Assembly: GCF_014252095.1 (NCBI RefSeq)
Contig: NZ_CP059210.1
Location: 25,773 to 89,772 of the forward strand
Direction: 5' to 3'
DNA from: Blattabacterium cuenoti
GTDB lineage: Bacteria > Bacteroidota > Bacteroidia > Flavobacteriales > Blattabacteriaceae
Length of the DNA: 64,000 bases
Shown here: one piece after another, positions 37,279-45,958 of the stretch
Layout of the letters: every line of letters begins with the position of its first letter
How positions within the stretch are numbered: position 1 is the stretch's first letter
Position numbers and translations under genes: made by a program
Notes under the pieces: model-generated
What the model was told of the DNA's origin: nothing
Database searches by the model: none
The model's input: the letters and a program-made list of their open reading frames with translations, nothing else

Positions 37279-39402
37279 ATGATTCATAATTTTTTTCTAA
37301 AAAAATATTCTTTTTTTGAAGAAAAAAAAATATTTTTTTCTTCTACTTCTTCAGATGAAGATATTGAAAATGATAGTTCTACTTCCTATGGATCTGGAGG
37401 TAGCGGAATGGGATCAAGTTATTATGGAGGAACCTCCGTACGAAGTAAAACTCCAGTATTAGATAATTTTGGAAGAGATCTCAATTCCATAGCTATTCAA
37501 GGAAAATTAGATCCTGTAGTGGGGAGAAACAAAGAAGTAGAAAGGGTCTCTCAAATACTGAGTAGAAGAAAAAAAAATAACCCCCTTCTTATAGGAGAAC
37601 CAGGGGTTGGAAAATCTGCTATAGCTGAAGGATTAGCATTACGTATTGTACAGAGAAAAGTATCCAGAGTTTTATATAATAAAAGAGTAGTTGTTTTAGA
37701 TTTAGCTAGTTTAGTAGCTGGAACTAAATATAGGGGACAATTTGAGGAAAGAATGAAAGCTATCATAAATGAATCAGAAAAAAATACAGATTTAATTCTT
37801 TTTATCGATGAAATTCATACAATGATTGGGGCTGGTGGAACTACAGGTTCATTAGATGCTTCTAATATATTCAAACCTGCTTTGGCTAGGGGGGATATTC
37901 AATGTATTGGGGCTACTACATTGAATGAATATAGACAATACATAGAAAAAGATGGAGCATTAGAACGGAGATTTCAAAAAATTATTGTACAACCCTCTTC
38001 TGAAGAAGAAACTATTGAAATTTTAAAAAAAATAAAAGGAAGATATGAAAGTCATCATAATGTAATTTATACAGAAGATGCGATAAATGCTTGTGTAAAC
38101 TTAACTGGACGATATATTGTAGATCGTTTTTTTCCTGATAAAGCCATTGATGCATTAGATGAGGCAGGATCTCGTGTTCACATTAAAAATATTAAAGTTC
38201 CACAAGAAATAGTTCTTCTGGAAAAAGAATTGGAAAATATTCGTGAAGAAAAATCCCAAGTAGTTAAAAGTCAAAAATATGAAGAAGCTGCACGTCTTCG
38301 TGATACGGAAAAACGGATAGAAAAACAATTAATACAAGCACAAAAAGCTTGGGAAGAGTCTTCCAAAGAGAATAGAGAAACTGTTTCTGAAGAAAACGTG
38401 GAAGAAGTAGTTTCTATGATGAGTGGAATTCCGGTAAATAGAATAGCTCAAGCTGAAATGAAAAAGTTGAATAAAATGATAGATCTTCTAAAAGAAAAAA
38501 TAATCGGACAAGATGAAGCTGTGAAAAAAATAGTGAAAGCAGTTCAAAGAAATAGAACAGGATTAAAAGATCCTAATTGTCCTATAGGATCTTTCATTTT
38601 TTTAGGAAAAACAGGTGTAGGAAAAACTTATTTAGCAAAGATTTTTTCTAGGGAATTATTTGATTCAGAAGAATCATTAGTCCGTCTGGATATGAGTGAA
38701 TATATGGAAAAATTTTCTGTTTCCAGATTAATAGGGGCACCTCCTGGCTATGTGGGTTACGAAGAAGGAGGGCAGCTAACAGAAATTATACGTCGTAGAC
38801 CTTATTCTGTCATTTTGTTGGATGAAATAGAAAAAGCACATCCTGAAGTATTTAATGTTCTATTACAAATGTTGGATTATGGATGTGTAACAGATAGCCT
38901 GGGAAGAAAAGTCAACTTCAAAAATACCGTCATTATCTTTACTTCAAATACAGAAATCCAAAAATTAAAAGAATTTGGCCAAGAAATTGGTTTCTATACT
39001 CAGGCTAGGAAATCAAATAATTATAAAAACATTTTAGAGCATGCTCTGAAACATACTTTTTCTCCAGAATTTTTAAATAGAATAGATGATATTATCCTTT
39101 TTAACTCTTTGAAACCAGAGGACATATCTAAAATAACTCATTTAGAAATAGAAAAAATAAATGCTCATATATCTAATTTAGGATATCAATTAATATTACT
39201 TCCCGAAGTAAAAAATTTTATTGAAAAAAAAGGATTTGATAAAGAATATGGAGCTCGTCCATTAAAAAGAGTTATAGAAAAATTCATAAAAAATCCCATC
39301 TCAGAATGTATCATTAATGAAACCTTAAAAAAAGGAAATCAAATTACATTGAAAATGAATGAAAAAAAAGATGATGTTCAAGTTATTATTCAAAAATCAT
39401 AG
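37279..39402 (+). CDS. clpC: ClpC-like AAA+ ATPase lacking the N-domain
   Basis: The protein is 707 aa against ~840 for typical ClpC. Two AAA+ modules are complete: D1 with GEPGVGKSA (about 106-114), ILFIDEIHTM and GRYIVDRFFPDKAIDALDEA; a UVR-like middle motif (SQKYEEAARLRDTEKRI); and D2 with GKTGVGKTY and VILLDEIEKAHPEV. The GAPPGYVGYEEGG pore loop and C-terminal FNSL are present. The N-terminal Clp_N repeats are missing: the protein begins with ~50 residues of Ser/Gly-rich linker (YGSGGSGMGSSYYGG) directly before PVLDNFGRDL. No remnant of Clp_N is visible in the 80 bp upstream. It probably unfolds substrates for ClpP. Confidence 0.93.
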   Translation: MIHNFFLKKYSFFEEKKIFFSSTSSDEDIENDSSTSYGSGGSGMGSSYYGGTSVRSKTPVLDNFGRDLNSIAIQGKLDPVVGRNKEVERVSQILSRRKKNNPLLIGEPGVGKSAIAEGLALRIVQRKVSRVLYNKRVVVLDLASLVAGTKYRGQFEERMKAIINESEKNTDLILFIDEIHTMIGAGGTTGSLDASNIFKPALARGDIQCIGATTLNEYRQYIEKDGALERRFQKIIVQPSSEEETIEILKKIKGRYESHHNVIYTEDAINACVNLTGRYIVDRFFPDKAIDALDEAGSRVHIKNIKVPQEIVLLEKELENIREEKSQVVKSQKYEEAARLRDTEKRIEKQLIQAQKAWEESSKENRETVSEENVEEVVSMMSGIPVNRIAQAEMKKLNKMIDLLKEKIIGQDEAVKKIVKAVQRNRTGLKDPNCPIGSFIFLGKTGVGKTYLAKIFSRELFDSEESLVRLDMSEYMEKFSVSRLIGAPPGYVGYEEGGQLTEIIRRRPYSVILLDEIEKAHPEVFNVLLQMLDYGCVTDSLGRKVNFKNTVIIFTSNTEIQKLKEFGQEIGFYTQARKSNNYKNILEHALKHTFSPEFLNRIDDIILFNSLKPEDISKITHLEIEKINAHISNLGYQLILLPEVKNFIEKKGFDKEYGARPLKRVIEKFIKNPISECIINETLKKGNQITLKMNEKKDDVQVIIQKS

Positions 39403-39413
39403 AATAGAATTTA

Positions 39414-40055
39414 ATGTTAGAAATAGAAAAAAAAATAAAAATTATCACAGATACTTTAAATTTTCTTTATCCTAATCCAATTAGTTCCTTATACTACACT
39501 AATGAATTTACTTTGCTTATAGCAATCCTATTAACCTCGAGAAGTCAGGAAAAAAAAGTGAACCAAATAACAAAAATCTTGTTTAAAAAAATTCAAAAAC
39601 CTCAAGATATTATTCATTTATCTGTGATAAATATTCAAAATTATATAAAAAGTATTGGACTTTATAAAAGAAAGTCTATAAATATTTATAATTTATCTAT
39701 TATTTTAATAAAAAAATATAATGGAATTATTCCAAAAAATATTTTTGAATTAGAATCTTTACCAGGAATAGGCCATAAAACCGCCTCCGTTTTTTTGTCT
39801 CATGTATCAAAAGAACCTGTATTTCCTATAGATACTCATATTCATAGAATGATGTTTCGATGGAAACTAAGTAACGGAAAAAATATAAGACAAACAGAAA
39901 AAGATGCCAAATGTTTTTTTTCGAAAAAAAATTGGAAAAAATTACACCTTCAAATCATTCTTTACGGAAAAGAATATTCTCCATCTAGAAGATGGAACTC
40001 TAAAAATGACATTATCTATCAAAAATTGGTCAACAATAATCTATTAAAAAGGTAA
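39414..40055 (+). CDS. nth: Endonuclease III-like DNA glycosylase/AP lyase
   Basis: The protein is 213 aa. The helix-hairpin-helix with catalytic Lys is LPGIGHKTA (Lys122), and the catalytic Asp is in PIDTHIHR (Asp140). It excises oxidised pyrimidines. The C-terminal Cys-X6-Cys-X2-Cys-X5-Cys iron-sulphur loop is absent: the segment reads YGKEYSPSRRWNSKND with no cysteine. I recall the same cluster-free ending in Flavobacteriia Nth, so this is probably a lineage form. It starts 12 bp after clpC and overlaps the convergent DUF3127 gene by 12 bp. Confidence 0.88.
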   Translation: MLEIEKKIKIITDTLNFLYPNPISSLYYTNEFTLLIAILLTSRSQEKKVNQITKILFKKIQKPQDIIHLSVINIQNYIKSIGLYKRKSINIYNLSIILIKKYNGIIPKNIFELESLPGIGHKTASVFLSHVSKEPVFPIDTHIHRMMFRWKLSNGKNIRQTEKDAKCFFSKKNWKKLHLQIILYGKEYSPSRRWNSKNDIIYQKLVNNNLLKR

Positions 40056-40394
40056 ATCATCAAAATCCTCAGAAGATGAGGATAAAGAGGGAGATATAGA
40101 TGTTTTATTTTCTATAGAATGCTGGATTTCTTCAATTTTCCATCCTTGTATTGAATTAAAATATTTGATGATTCCTTCTGGATTTGTCCATTCTCTTCCA
40201 CGAAGATTAATAAAAACTTTTATTTTATCCTCTGGTCTTATAGAGCCTAATAAATCCACTTTATCTTGAATAAATTCTATCAATATATTTTGAGGATACG
40301 GTTCTTCCGTAGTAAGAACCATTTCTCTTTTTTTAAATCCACTATCAAATTTTTGAATATCAAATAATTTCTTAACTCTTCCTATTATTTCCAT
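40044..40394 (-). CDS. DUF3127 protein with SSB-like acidic tail
   Basis: The protein is 116 aa. It starts MEIIGRVKKLFDIQKF and has REMVLTTEEPYPQNI, FIQDKVDLL, INLRGREW and YFNSIQGWKIE, all typical of DUF3127, a small Bacteroidetes family. A Ser-rich linker ends in DFDDLPF, very like the SSB C-terminal tip DDDIPF that binds DNA-repair proteins. A role as a single-strand nucleic-acid binding partner is my inference. Its last 12 bp overlap the end of nth on the other strand. Confidence 0.85.
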   Translation of the reverse strand: MEIIGRVKKLFDIQKFDSGFKKREMVLTTEEPYPQNILIEFIQDKVDLLGSIRPEDKIKVFINLRGREWTNPEGIIKYFNSIQGWKIEEIQHSIENKTSISPSLSSSSEDFDDLPF

Positions 40395-40400
40395 GTAATT

Positions 40401-41348
40401 TTATTTATTTTTTTTACTATTTTTAGTGTCATTTTTCTTTTTTATAGATTCTCCAATTTGACTAGATACATTGAATGATGTTATCATATTATTCAACATG
40501 TCACTAGCAGCTCCTGGAGAATTAGGTAATAAAATTAAATTAGCATTGGAATTTTCCCCCATAGATTGAAGGGTGTCATAATGTTGCGTCACGACAATTA
40601 AGGCAGACGCCTCTTGTGAATTGATTCCTACATTGTTTAAAACTTCTACAGATTCTAAAATTCCTCTAGCTATTTCTCTGCGCTGATCTGCTGTTCCTTT
40701 TCCTTGTAATTTTTTACTTTCAGCTTCTGCTTTAGCTTTAGCCACTATTTTAATTCTTTCAGCTTCTGCTTTATACTCAGCCGCTACTTTTTCTCTTTCA
40801 GCTGTATTAATGCGATTCATAGCATGTTTCACCTGTTCATCTGGATCCAAATCTGTAACTAAAGCTTTAATAATAGAATATCCATAATTTAACATAGCAC
40901 CTTCTAGCTCTCCCTTTACAACAAGAGCTAGATGATCTTTTCGTTCAAAAACATCATCTAAACGCATTTTTGGAACTTCAGCTCTCACAACATCAAATAT
41001 ATAGGAAGTAATTTGTGAATGAGAATTGTCCAATTTATAAAAAGCTTCATATATCTTGTTTTTAATCACTTGAAATTGAACCGATATTTTTACTTTCACA
41101 AAAACATTATCTTTGGTTTTTGTATCCACTAAAATATCTAATTGTTGGATTTTCAATGTTAATTTTCCTACTATATTATCTATGAAAGGAATCTTTAAAT
41201 GTAATCCCGCTTGACGAATACTATGAAACTTTCCAAGTCTTTCAACAATAGAAGCGGTTTCTTGATGAACTATAAAAATAAAGCTAGAAAAAAAAGAAAG
41301 GATTAAAAGAATTAATAATCCATAAAATAGTAAACTAAAAATGCTCAT
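40401..41348 (-). CDS. SPFH/Band 7 (stomatin-like) membrane protein
   Basis: The protein is 315 aa. One N-terminal membrane segment (LLFYGLLILLILSFFSSFIFIV) is followed by the SPFH domain (IVERLGKF, AGLHLKIPFID, VDTKTKDNVFV, EVPKMRLDDVF). A charged Ala/Glu/Lys coiled coil comes next (AEREKVAAEYKAEAERI) and the C-terminus is Asn/Lys-rich. Stomatin/HflK-like proteins form membrane scaffolds; no specific role is shown. It lies six bases upstream of the DUF3127 gene. Confidence 0.88.
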   Translation of the reverse strand: MSIFSLLFYGLLILLILSFFSSFIFIVHQETASIVERLGKFHSIRQAGLHLKIPFIDNIVGKLTLKIQQLDILVDTKTKDNVFVKVKISVQFQVIKNKIYEAFYKLDNSHSQITSYIFDVVRAEVPKMRLDDVFERKDHLALVVKGELEGAMLNYGYSIIKALVTDLDPDEQVKHAMNRINTAEREKVAAEYKAEAERIKIVAKAKAEAESKKLQGKGTADQRREIARGILESVEVLNNVGINSQEASALIVVTQHYDTLQSMGENSNANLILLPNSPGAASDMLNNMITSFNVSSQIGESIKKKNDTKNSKKNK

Positions 41349-41363
41349 ATATATATTAAAAAT

Positions 41364-41681
41364 TTACAACATTCCAAGTTCTAAACGAGCTTCTTCACTC
41401 ATAAATTCTCTTTTCCAAGGAGGATCAAATGTTAAAACGACATTCACTTTTTTAATTTCTTCAATAGATTCAACTTCTTCTTTGACTTTTATAGGCAAAC
41501 TATCTGCAACTGGACAATTCGATGTAGTGAGTGTCATCACTATTTTGACCTCATTTTCATGAGAGATTTGTATATCATAAATCAGACCCAATTCATAAAT
41601 ATCTACCGGTATTTCTGGATCATATATTCTTTTCAATATAGAAATAATACGATCCTCTAAAGAGGAATAATCTTCTTTCAT
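41364..41681 (-). CDS. MIP18/DUF59 family iron-sulphur assembly protein
   Basis: The protein is 105 aa with the DUF59 core: IYDPEIPVDIYELGLIYDI at the front, the conserved Cys in LTTSNCPVADSLP, and FDPPWKREFMSEEARLELG at the end. SufT-like members help load Fe-S clusters. It stands between a membrane scaffold and the M16 peptidase pair. No suf genes are in the window. Fe-S clients nearby include ActB. Confidence 0.88.
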   Translation of the reverse strand: MKEDYSSLEDRIISILKRIYDPEIPVDIYELGLIYDIQISHENEVKIVMTLTTSNCPVADSLPIKVKEEVESIEEIKKVNVVLTFDPPWKREFMSEEARLELGML

Positions 41682-41693
41682 TTCAATTTATAC

Positions 41694-43145
41694 TCATTTT
41701 AACATTGTTCCAAATTTATCAAAAAAACGAATAGGATAATCAAAATTTTTCAAAATAGGTAAAAGCTCATTAGCTTTTCCTATAATTAAAATTCTCCCAT
41801 TTTTTACAGAAAAAAATTTTTTACATGAAGAATGTACATCAGAAATCGTGACGGATTGAACACTATTCAAATAATTTTTATAGAATCCACTTGGAAGATT
41901 ATTTTTTAATTCACTTATAAAAAAATCACTAATTCTATTTGGATCTTCTAAATCTAGAATAAATAAACCACATATCTCTTTTTTCTTAATATTCAATTCT
42001 TCTGGGGTAACTTTATTTGTGGTAATTTCTACAATTTCTTTTAGAATATCTTTTATAGCTTGATCTGTGACTCCATTTCTAACCTGAGTATAAACAGAAA
42101 AATAACCTATATCCTTATCTGATTTCAAAACAGAATAAATTCCATATGTATAAGCTTTCTTTTCTCGAAGATTTAAAAATAAACGACTTTGAGGTCCTCC
42201 TCCAAGAATTCCATTAGCTAAAATAGAAGAAAAATAAGTAGGATCATTTTTCTGAAAAAATACAGGCCCACCATAACAAATGGTAGATTGAGTCAGAGAA
42301 GGTATATCCACTAAATCTATTTCTATTTTTGGAGAAAAATTTGATTTTTTTAAAATTTGTTTTCCTTGAGAAAAAGATCTTTTTTTCCATTTAGATAAAT
42401 AATGTTCACATAATTGTTTTGCTTCTTGTAAAGAGACATCTCCTATAAAAGAAAGATAAGAGATATTTGGAATGTAATATTTACGATATAATTTTTTTAA
42501 ATCTTTAAGAGTAATGTTTTTTATTGTATCATAAGTTTCATATTCTCCATAAGGATGATTTTTTCCAAAATATAAAACATTTCGTACCCGTTGTAAAATG
42601 GCATTGGGATCCTTTTCTGATAAGTGAATATCTATAATCTTTTGTTTGACTATTTTTTCCAATTCTTTAGAATTATCAAATTGACTATTCATCAAAATAT
42701 CACTCATAATAGCAATAGACTTTTCTAAATGTTTTTTTAAAGTAGAAATAGATATTCCTGAAAAAGAAGTATACAAAGTGGTTCCTATATAATCAATTAT
42801 TTCATCTAATTCTTCCTTAGAAGAATTCTTTGTTCCAGAACGAAGCATTTGTCCAAAAATCTTTTTTATTCCAGCCTTTTCTTTTTCCAAAAAAGGTTTA
42901 TAGTCTAATTCTAAACCTACTCTAACTAAAGGAAGTTTATGATTTTCTACAACTAAAACTTTTAATCCATTTTTCATTTGAAAAAACTGAGGTTTTTCAA
43001 TATTGATAACAGTCTTTCTTGTTAAAGACTTAGGTGGAAAACTACGATTAACTATTTGAGAAAACATATTTGTTTGAAAAAAAATGTTGATGGTTATTAT
43101 AAGAAGAATAATTTTTTGATTAAAAAATTTAACTAGTTGGAACAT
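41694..43145 (-). CDS. M16-family peptidase homologue, non-catalytic partner
   Basis: The protein is 483 aa with an N-terminal signal/anchor (IILLIITINIFFQTNMFSQ) and two M16-type halves. The zinc motif HXXEH is absent: the equivalent region reads KAGIKKIFGQMLRSGTKN. The second half keeps the M16 C-type region (GGPQSRLFLNLREKKAYTYG). In Bacteroidetes such inactive homologues pair with an active M16 subunit, here the upstream gene. The gene overlaps the upstream one by 17 bp, indicating co-translation. Confidence 0.87.
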   Translation of the reverse strand: MFQLVKFFNQKIILLIITINIFFQTNMFSQIVNRSFPPKSLTRKTVINIEKPQFFQMKNGLKVLVVENHKLPLVRVGLELDYKPFLEKEKAGIKKIFGQMLRSGTKNSSKEELDEIIDYIGTTLYTSFSGISISTLKKHLEKSIAIMSDILMNSQFDNSKELEKIVKQKIIDIHLSEKDPNAILQRVRNVLYFGKNHPYGEYETYDTIKNITLKDLKKLYRKYYIPNISYLSFIGDVSLQEAKQLCEHYLSKWKKRSFSQGKQILKKSNFSPKIEIDLVDIPSLTQSTICYGGPVFFQKNDPTYFSSILANGILGGGPQSRLFLNLREKKAYTYGIYSVLKSDKDIGYFSVYTQVRNGVTDQAIKDILKEIVEITTNKVTPEELNIKKKEICGLFILDLEDPNRISDFFISELKNNLPSGFYKNYLNSVQSVTISDVHSSCKKFFSVKNGRILIIGKANELLPILKNFDYPIRFFDKFGTMLK

Positions 43146-44460
43146 TATATAAACGGACTCTACTATTTTTATTTAAATATTTATTAGCAACTATCTTAAT
43201 ATCTTCCACAGATATTTCACGGTATTTTTCTATATCTGTATTAATTAAATCTGCGTTTTTATAGTATAAATGATAATGAGCTAAATTTTCTGCTATTCCA
43301 CTCATATAATAATTCTCGAAAAGAAATTTTTTTTCAAAAAAATTCTTGTGTTTTTCTAATTCATACGGTTTTATTCCTTTTTCTTTTAAATTTTCTATTT
43401 CTTTATCTATAACTTTTGTTAATTTTTCTAAAGTCACTCCAGGATTTATTAATCCGTATATAATGAAAATACCGTAATCTTCCATAGAATCTAAAAAAGA
43501 TCCTGCATAAGAAGCTGACTGTTGATTATTTACAACATTTTTCATTATCCGTGAACTTTCTCCAGAAGAAAGAATATGATCTATAATTTTTAATACATAA
43601 GAATCTTTATCCGTTATTTTTGGAAGTCTATACGACAAAAAAACACCAGGAACTTTAGTATTTTTATCTACATAGGTAGAAAAAATTTCCTTTCTAATAG
43701 GGTTTTCTTCTATTCTCTTCATGTGAAAATCTATTTTTCCTTTTGGAATAGGAGAAAAATATGTTTGAATCAAATTCCTTGCTTCTTTCATATCAAAATC
43801 ACCTGCTACCACTAAAGTAGCGTTATTGGGAACATAATAAGTTTCATAAAATTTTTTATAATCTACCTCTGTAGCAGAATCTAAATCTTCTTCAAAACCA
43901 ATAATAGGATACTTATAAGGATGTTTCTTAAATAATAAAGAAGGAATAATTTCTGAGATAGCTTTAGCATACGGTTGATTTTCTATTTGCATTTTTTTTT
44001 CTTCTTTGACTACTTCTCTTTGAATATTAATGCTTTCTGCATCTATTTTTGCATGAAGCATTCTTTCAGATTCCAACCATAAGGCTAAAGGGAGGCGATC
44101 TGATGGCAAAACTTCGTAATAACAAGTCTCATCATGATTGGTATAAGCATTATTCTTTCCCCCATTAGAAGCTATATATTTGAAAAATTCTCCTCTTTTA
44201 ATATTTTTGGAACCTTCAAACATTAAATGTTCAAAAAAATGAGCAAAACCGGATTTTCCGGGAGATTCATTTTTAGTTCCTACATGATATAAAACGGAAA
44301 TAGATACCAAAGGATTTGTGTTATCTTGATGTAAAATAACATGTAGTCCATTTGACAGGGTTTCCTCAAAAAATCTAATTTTATTATTAGGTACTTGATC
44401 AGCTTTCAAAGAATTAAACATTATCATTGTCATGATGATTAAGAAAGAAATTCTATTCAT
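43129..44460 (-). CDS. M16-family zinc metallopeptidase (active subunit)
   Basis: The protein is 443 aa with a short N-terminal signal (ISFLIIMTMIMFNSLKA). The inverted zinc motif is intact in FAHFFEHLMFEGS (HXXEH), with the downstream Glu in EVVKEEKKM. It resembles the mitochondrial processing peptidase/PqqL group, which degrades or processes peptides in the periplasm. The partner lacking zinc ligands follows in the same operon. A perfect -7 promoter motif lies 30 bp upstream of the start. Confidence 0.9.
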   Translation of the reverse strand: MNRISFLIIMTMIMFNSLKADQVPNNKIRFFEETLSNGLHVILHQDNTNPLVSISVLYHVGTKNESPGKSGFAHFFEHLMFEGSKNIKRGEFFKYIASNGGKNNAYTNHDETCYYEVLPSDRLPLALWLESERMLHAKIDAESINIQREVVKEEKKMQIENQPYAKAISEIIPSLLFKKHPYKYPIIGFEEDLDSATEVDYKKFYETYYVPNNATLVVAGDFDMKEARNLIQTYFSPIPKGKIDFHMKRIEENPIRKEIFSTYVDKNTKVPGVFLSYRLPKITDKDSYVLKIIDHILSSGESSRIMKNVVNNQQSASYAGSFLDSMEDYGIFIIYGLINPGVTLEKLTKVIDKEIENLKEKGIKPYELEKHKNFFEKKFLFENYYMSGIAENLAHYHLYYKNADLINTDIEKYREISVEDIKIVANKYLNKNSRVRLYNVPTS

Positions 44461-44489
44461 ATTGCATATTGTTTTCTATGAATAAAAAA

Positions 44490-44497
44490 CAAATTTA
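44490..44497 (-). promoter_or_regulatory. Putative -7 element of the M16 operon
   Basis: Minus strand reads TAAATTTG, an exact TAnnTTTG. The predicted start of transcription is about 24 bp upstream of the ATG at 44460. There is no clear TTTG at -33. Confidence 0.4.
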
Positions 44498-44604
44498 CAA
44501 AATAAATTAAAGGAATTTACGAATTTTTTTTTCCAAAAAATGGGATTTTTTTCTTTTATTCTATTATTTTGTGGAATTAATGTGGAGTCTAAGAGTAAAA
44601 TATT

Positions 44605-45918
44605 ATGAAATATTTTTTATTTTTTTTCCTTTTTTTCTTTTCTTTTTTTCTAAAAATTGAAGCAAAAGATATAAAAGGAAATGCAGAAAAAGGGACAGAA
44701 CTTTTTAAAAAGAATTGTACGTCTTGTCACTCTATAGATTTAGAAAAAAAAATGATCGGACCCCCTCTAGCTGGTATTACCGAAAAAAGAAGCAGAGAAT
44801 GGTTACATAAATGGATTGTGGATAACAAATCTCTTCGACAAAGTGGAGATAAAGACGCTATAGCCATTTACAAAGAATATGGAAATGTGGAAATGAATTT
44901 ATTTCCTCAATTATCCGAACAGGAAATAGATGATATATTATCTTTTATCAAAAATCCTGTCATCAAGAAAGAAAGTCCTGATGACGAAAAAAAGGAAAAA
45001 AATGCCAAGTTAGAATTGGAAGAAAACCCATTTTTAATTAAAATAATTGTTTTTGGACTTAGTATTTTATCTGCGATTTTACTTTGGATTTTATACAAAA
45101 TTCAAATTTTAACTAAATTATTATTAAATGAAGATCTTCTTTATAAGAAAAGAGATAAAAAAGATTTTTGGATATATTCTGTTTTATTTAAATTTTTAGG
45201 AAAGAAGAAAAAAAATTTTGCTTTCCTATCTTGTTTTATAGGATTTTTATTCTTATTAGGAATATACGGAATTTGGATATTTTTAATGAAAATAGATGTA
45301 AATAAAGGATATAAACCAGAACAACCCATTTTGTTTTCTCATAAAATTCATTCTGGTATCAATGGAATTGATTGTCAGTATTGTCATTCTTCAGCAAAAT
45401 ATAGCAAAGTATCTGGAATTCCTTCTGCAAATATTTGTATGAATTGTCATATCACTATCAATGAATATAAAGGTGATTATATTGAAAAAGGAAAGAGTAG
45501 GGAAATATATAATCAGGAAATACAAAAAATATACCATTCTGTGGGTTGGAATCCAGAAAAAAGGGAATATTCTCAAAATATAAATCCTATTCAATGGATA
45601 CGAATACACAATATGCCTGATTTTGTTCATTTTGATCATTCTCAACATATAATAACAGGAGAAAAAATGATCAAAAAATCAAAAAAAGTAGATTTGACTT
45701 GTAATGCTTGTCATGGAGATGTTCAAAATATGGATCAAGTAGAAATGTCTCAAGATTTTACCATGGAATGGTGCATTTCTTGTCATCGAGAAACAGAAAT
45801 AGATATTAATAATCAATATTATCAAAAGTATTTTTCCAATTTTATCCAAAAAAAGAAAGGAAAAAAAATAACCATAGATATGATTGGTGGTACAGAATGT
45901 GCTAAATGTCACTATTAA
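44605..45918 (+). CDS. actA: Alternative complex III subunit ActA, multihaem cytochrome c
   Basis: The protein is 437 aa. After a signal sequence comes a monohaem cytochrome domain (CTSCH, residues 38-42). Membrane segments follow (ILSAILLWILY and FIGFLFLLGIYGIWIFL), then a multihaem domain with five more CXXCH sites: CQYCH (257-261), CMNCH, CNACH, CISCH and CAKCH. This is the pentahaem ActA of the quinol:cytochrome c/acceptor oxidoreductase with a fused N-terminal cytochrome. It is the first gene of a six-gene operon in the canonical order. Confidence 0.92.
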   Translation: MKYFLFFFLFFFSFFLKIEAKDIKGNAEKGTELFKKNCTSCHSIDLEKKMIGPPLAGITEKRSREWLHKWIVDNKSLRQSGDKDAIAIYKEYGNVEMNLFPQLSEQEIDDILSFIKNPVIKKESPDDEKKEKNAKLELEENPFLIKIIVFGLSILSAILLWILYKIQILTKLLLNEDLLYKKRDKKDFWIYSVLFKFLGKKKKNFAFLSCFIGFLFLLGIYGIWIFLMKIDVNKGYKPEQPILFSHKIHSGINGIDCQYCHSSAKYSKVSGIPSANICMNCHITINEYKGDYIEKGKSREIYNQEIQKIYHSVGWNPEKREYSQNINPIQWIRIHNMPDFVHFDHSQHIITGEKMIKKSKKVDLTCNACHGDVQNMDQVEMSQDFTMEWCISCHRETEIDINNQYYQKYFSNFIQKKKGKKITIDMIGGTECAKCHY

Positions 45919-45958
45919 ATAACTTAATCCGTCATTTATTTTTCTTAATAAATTATTT

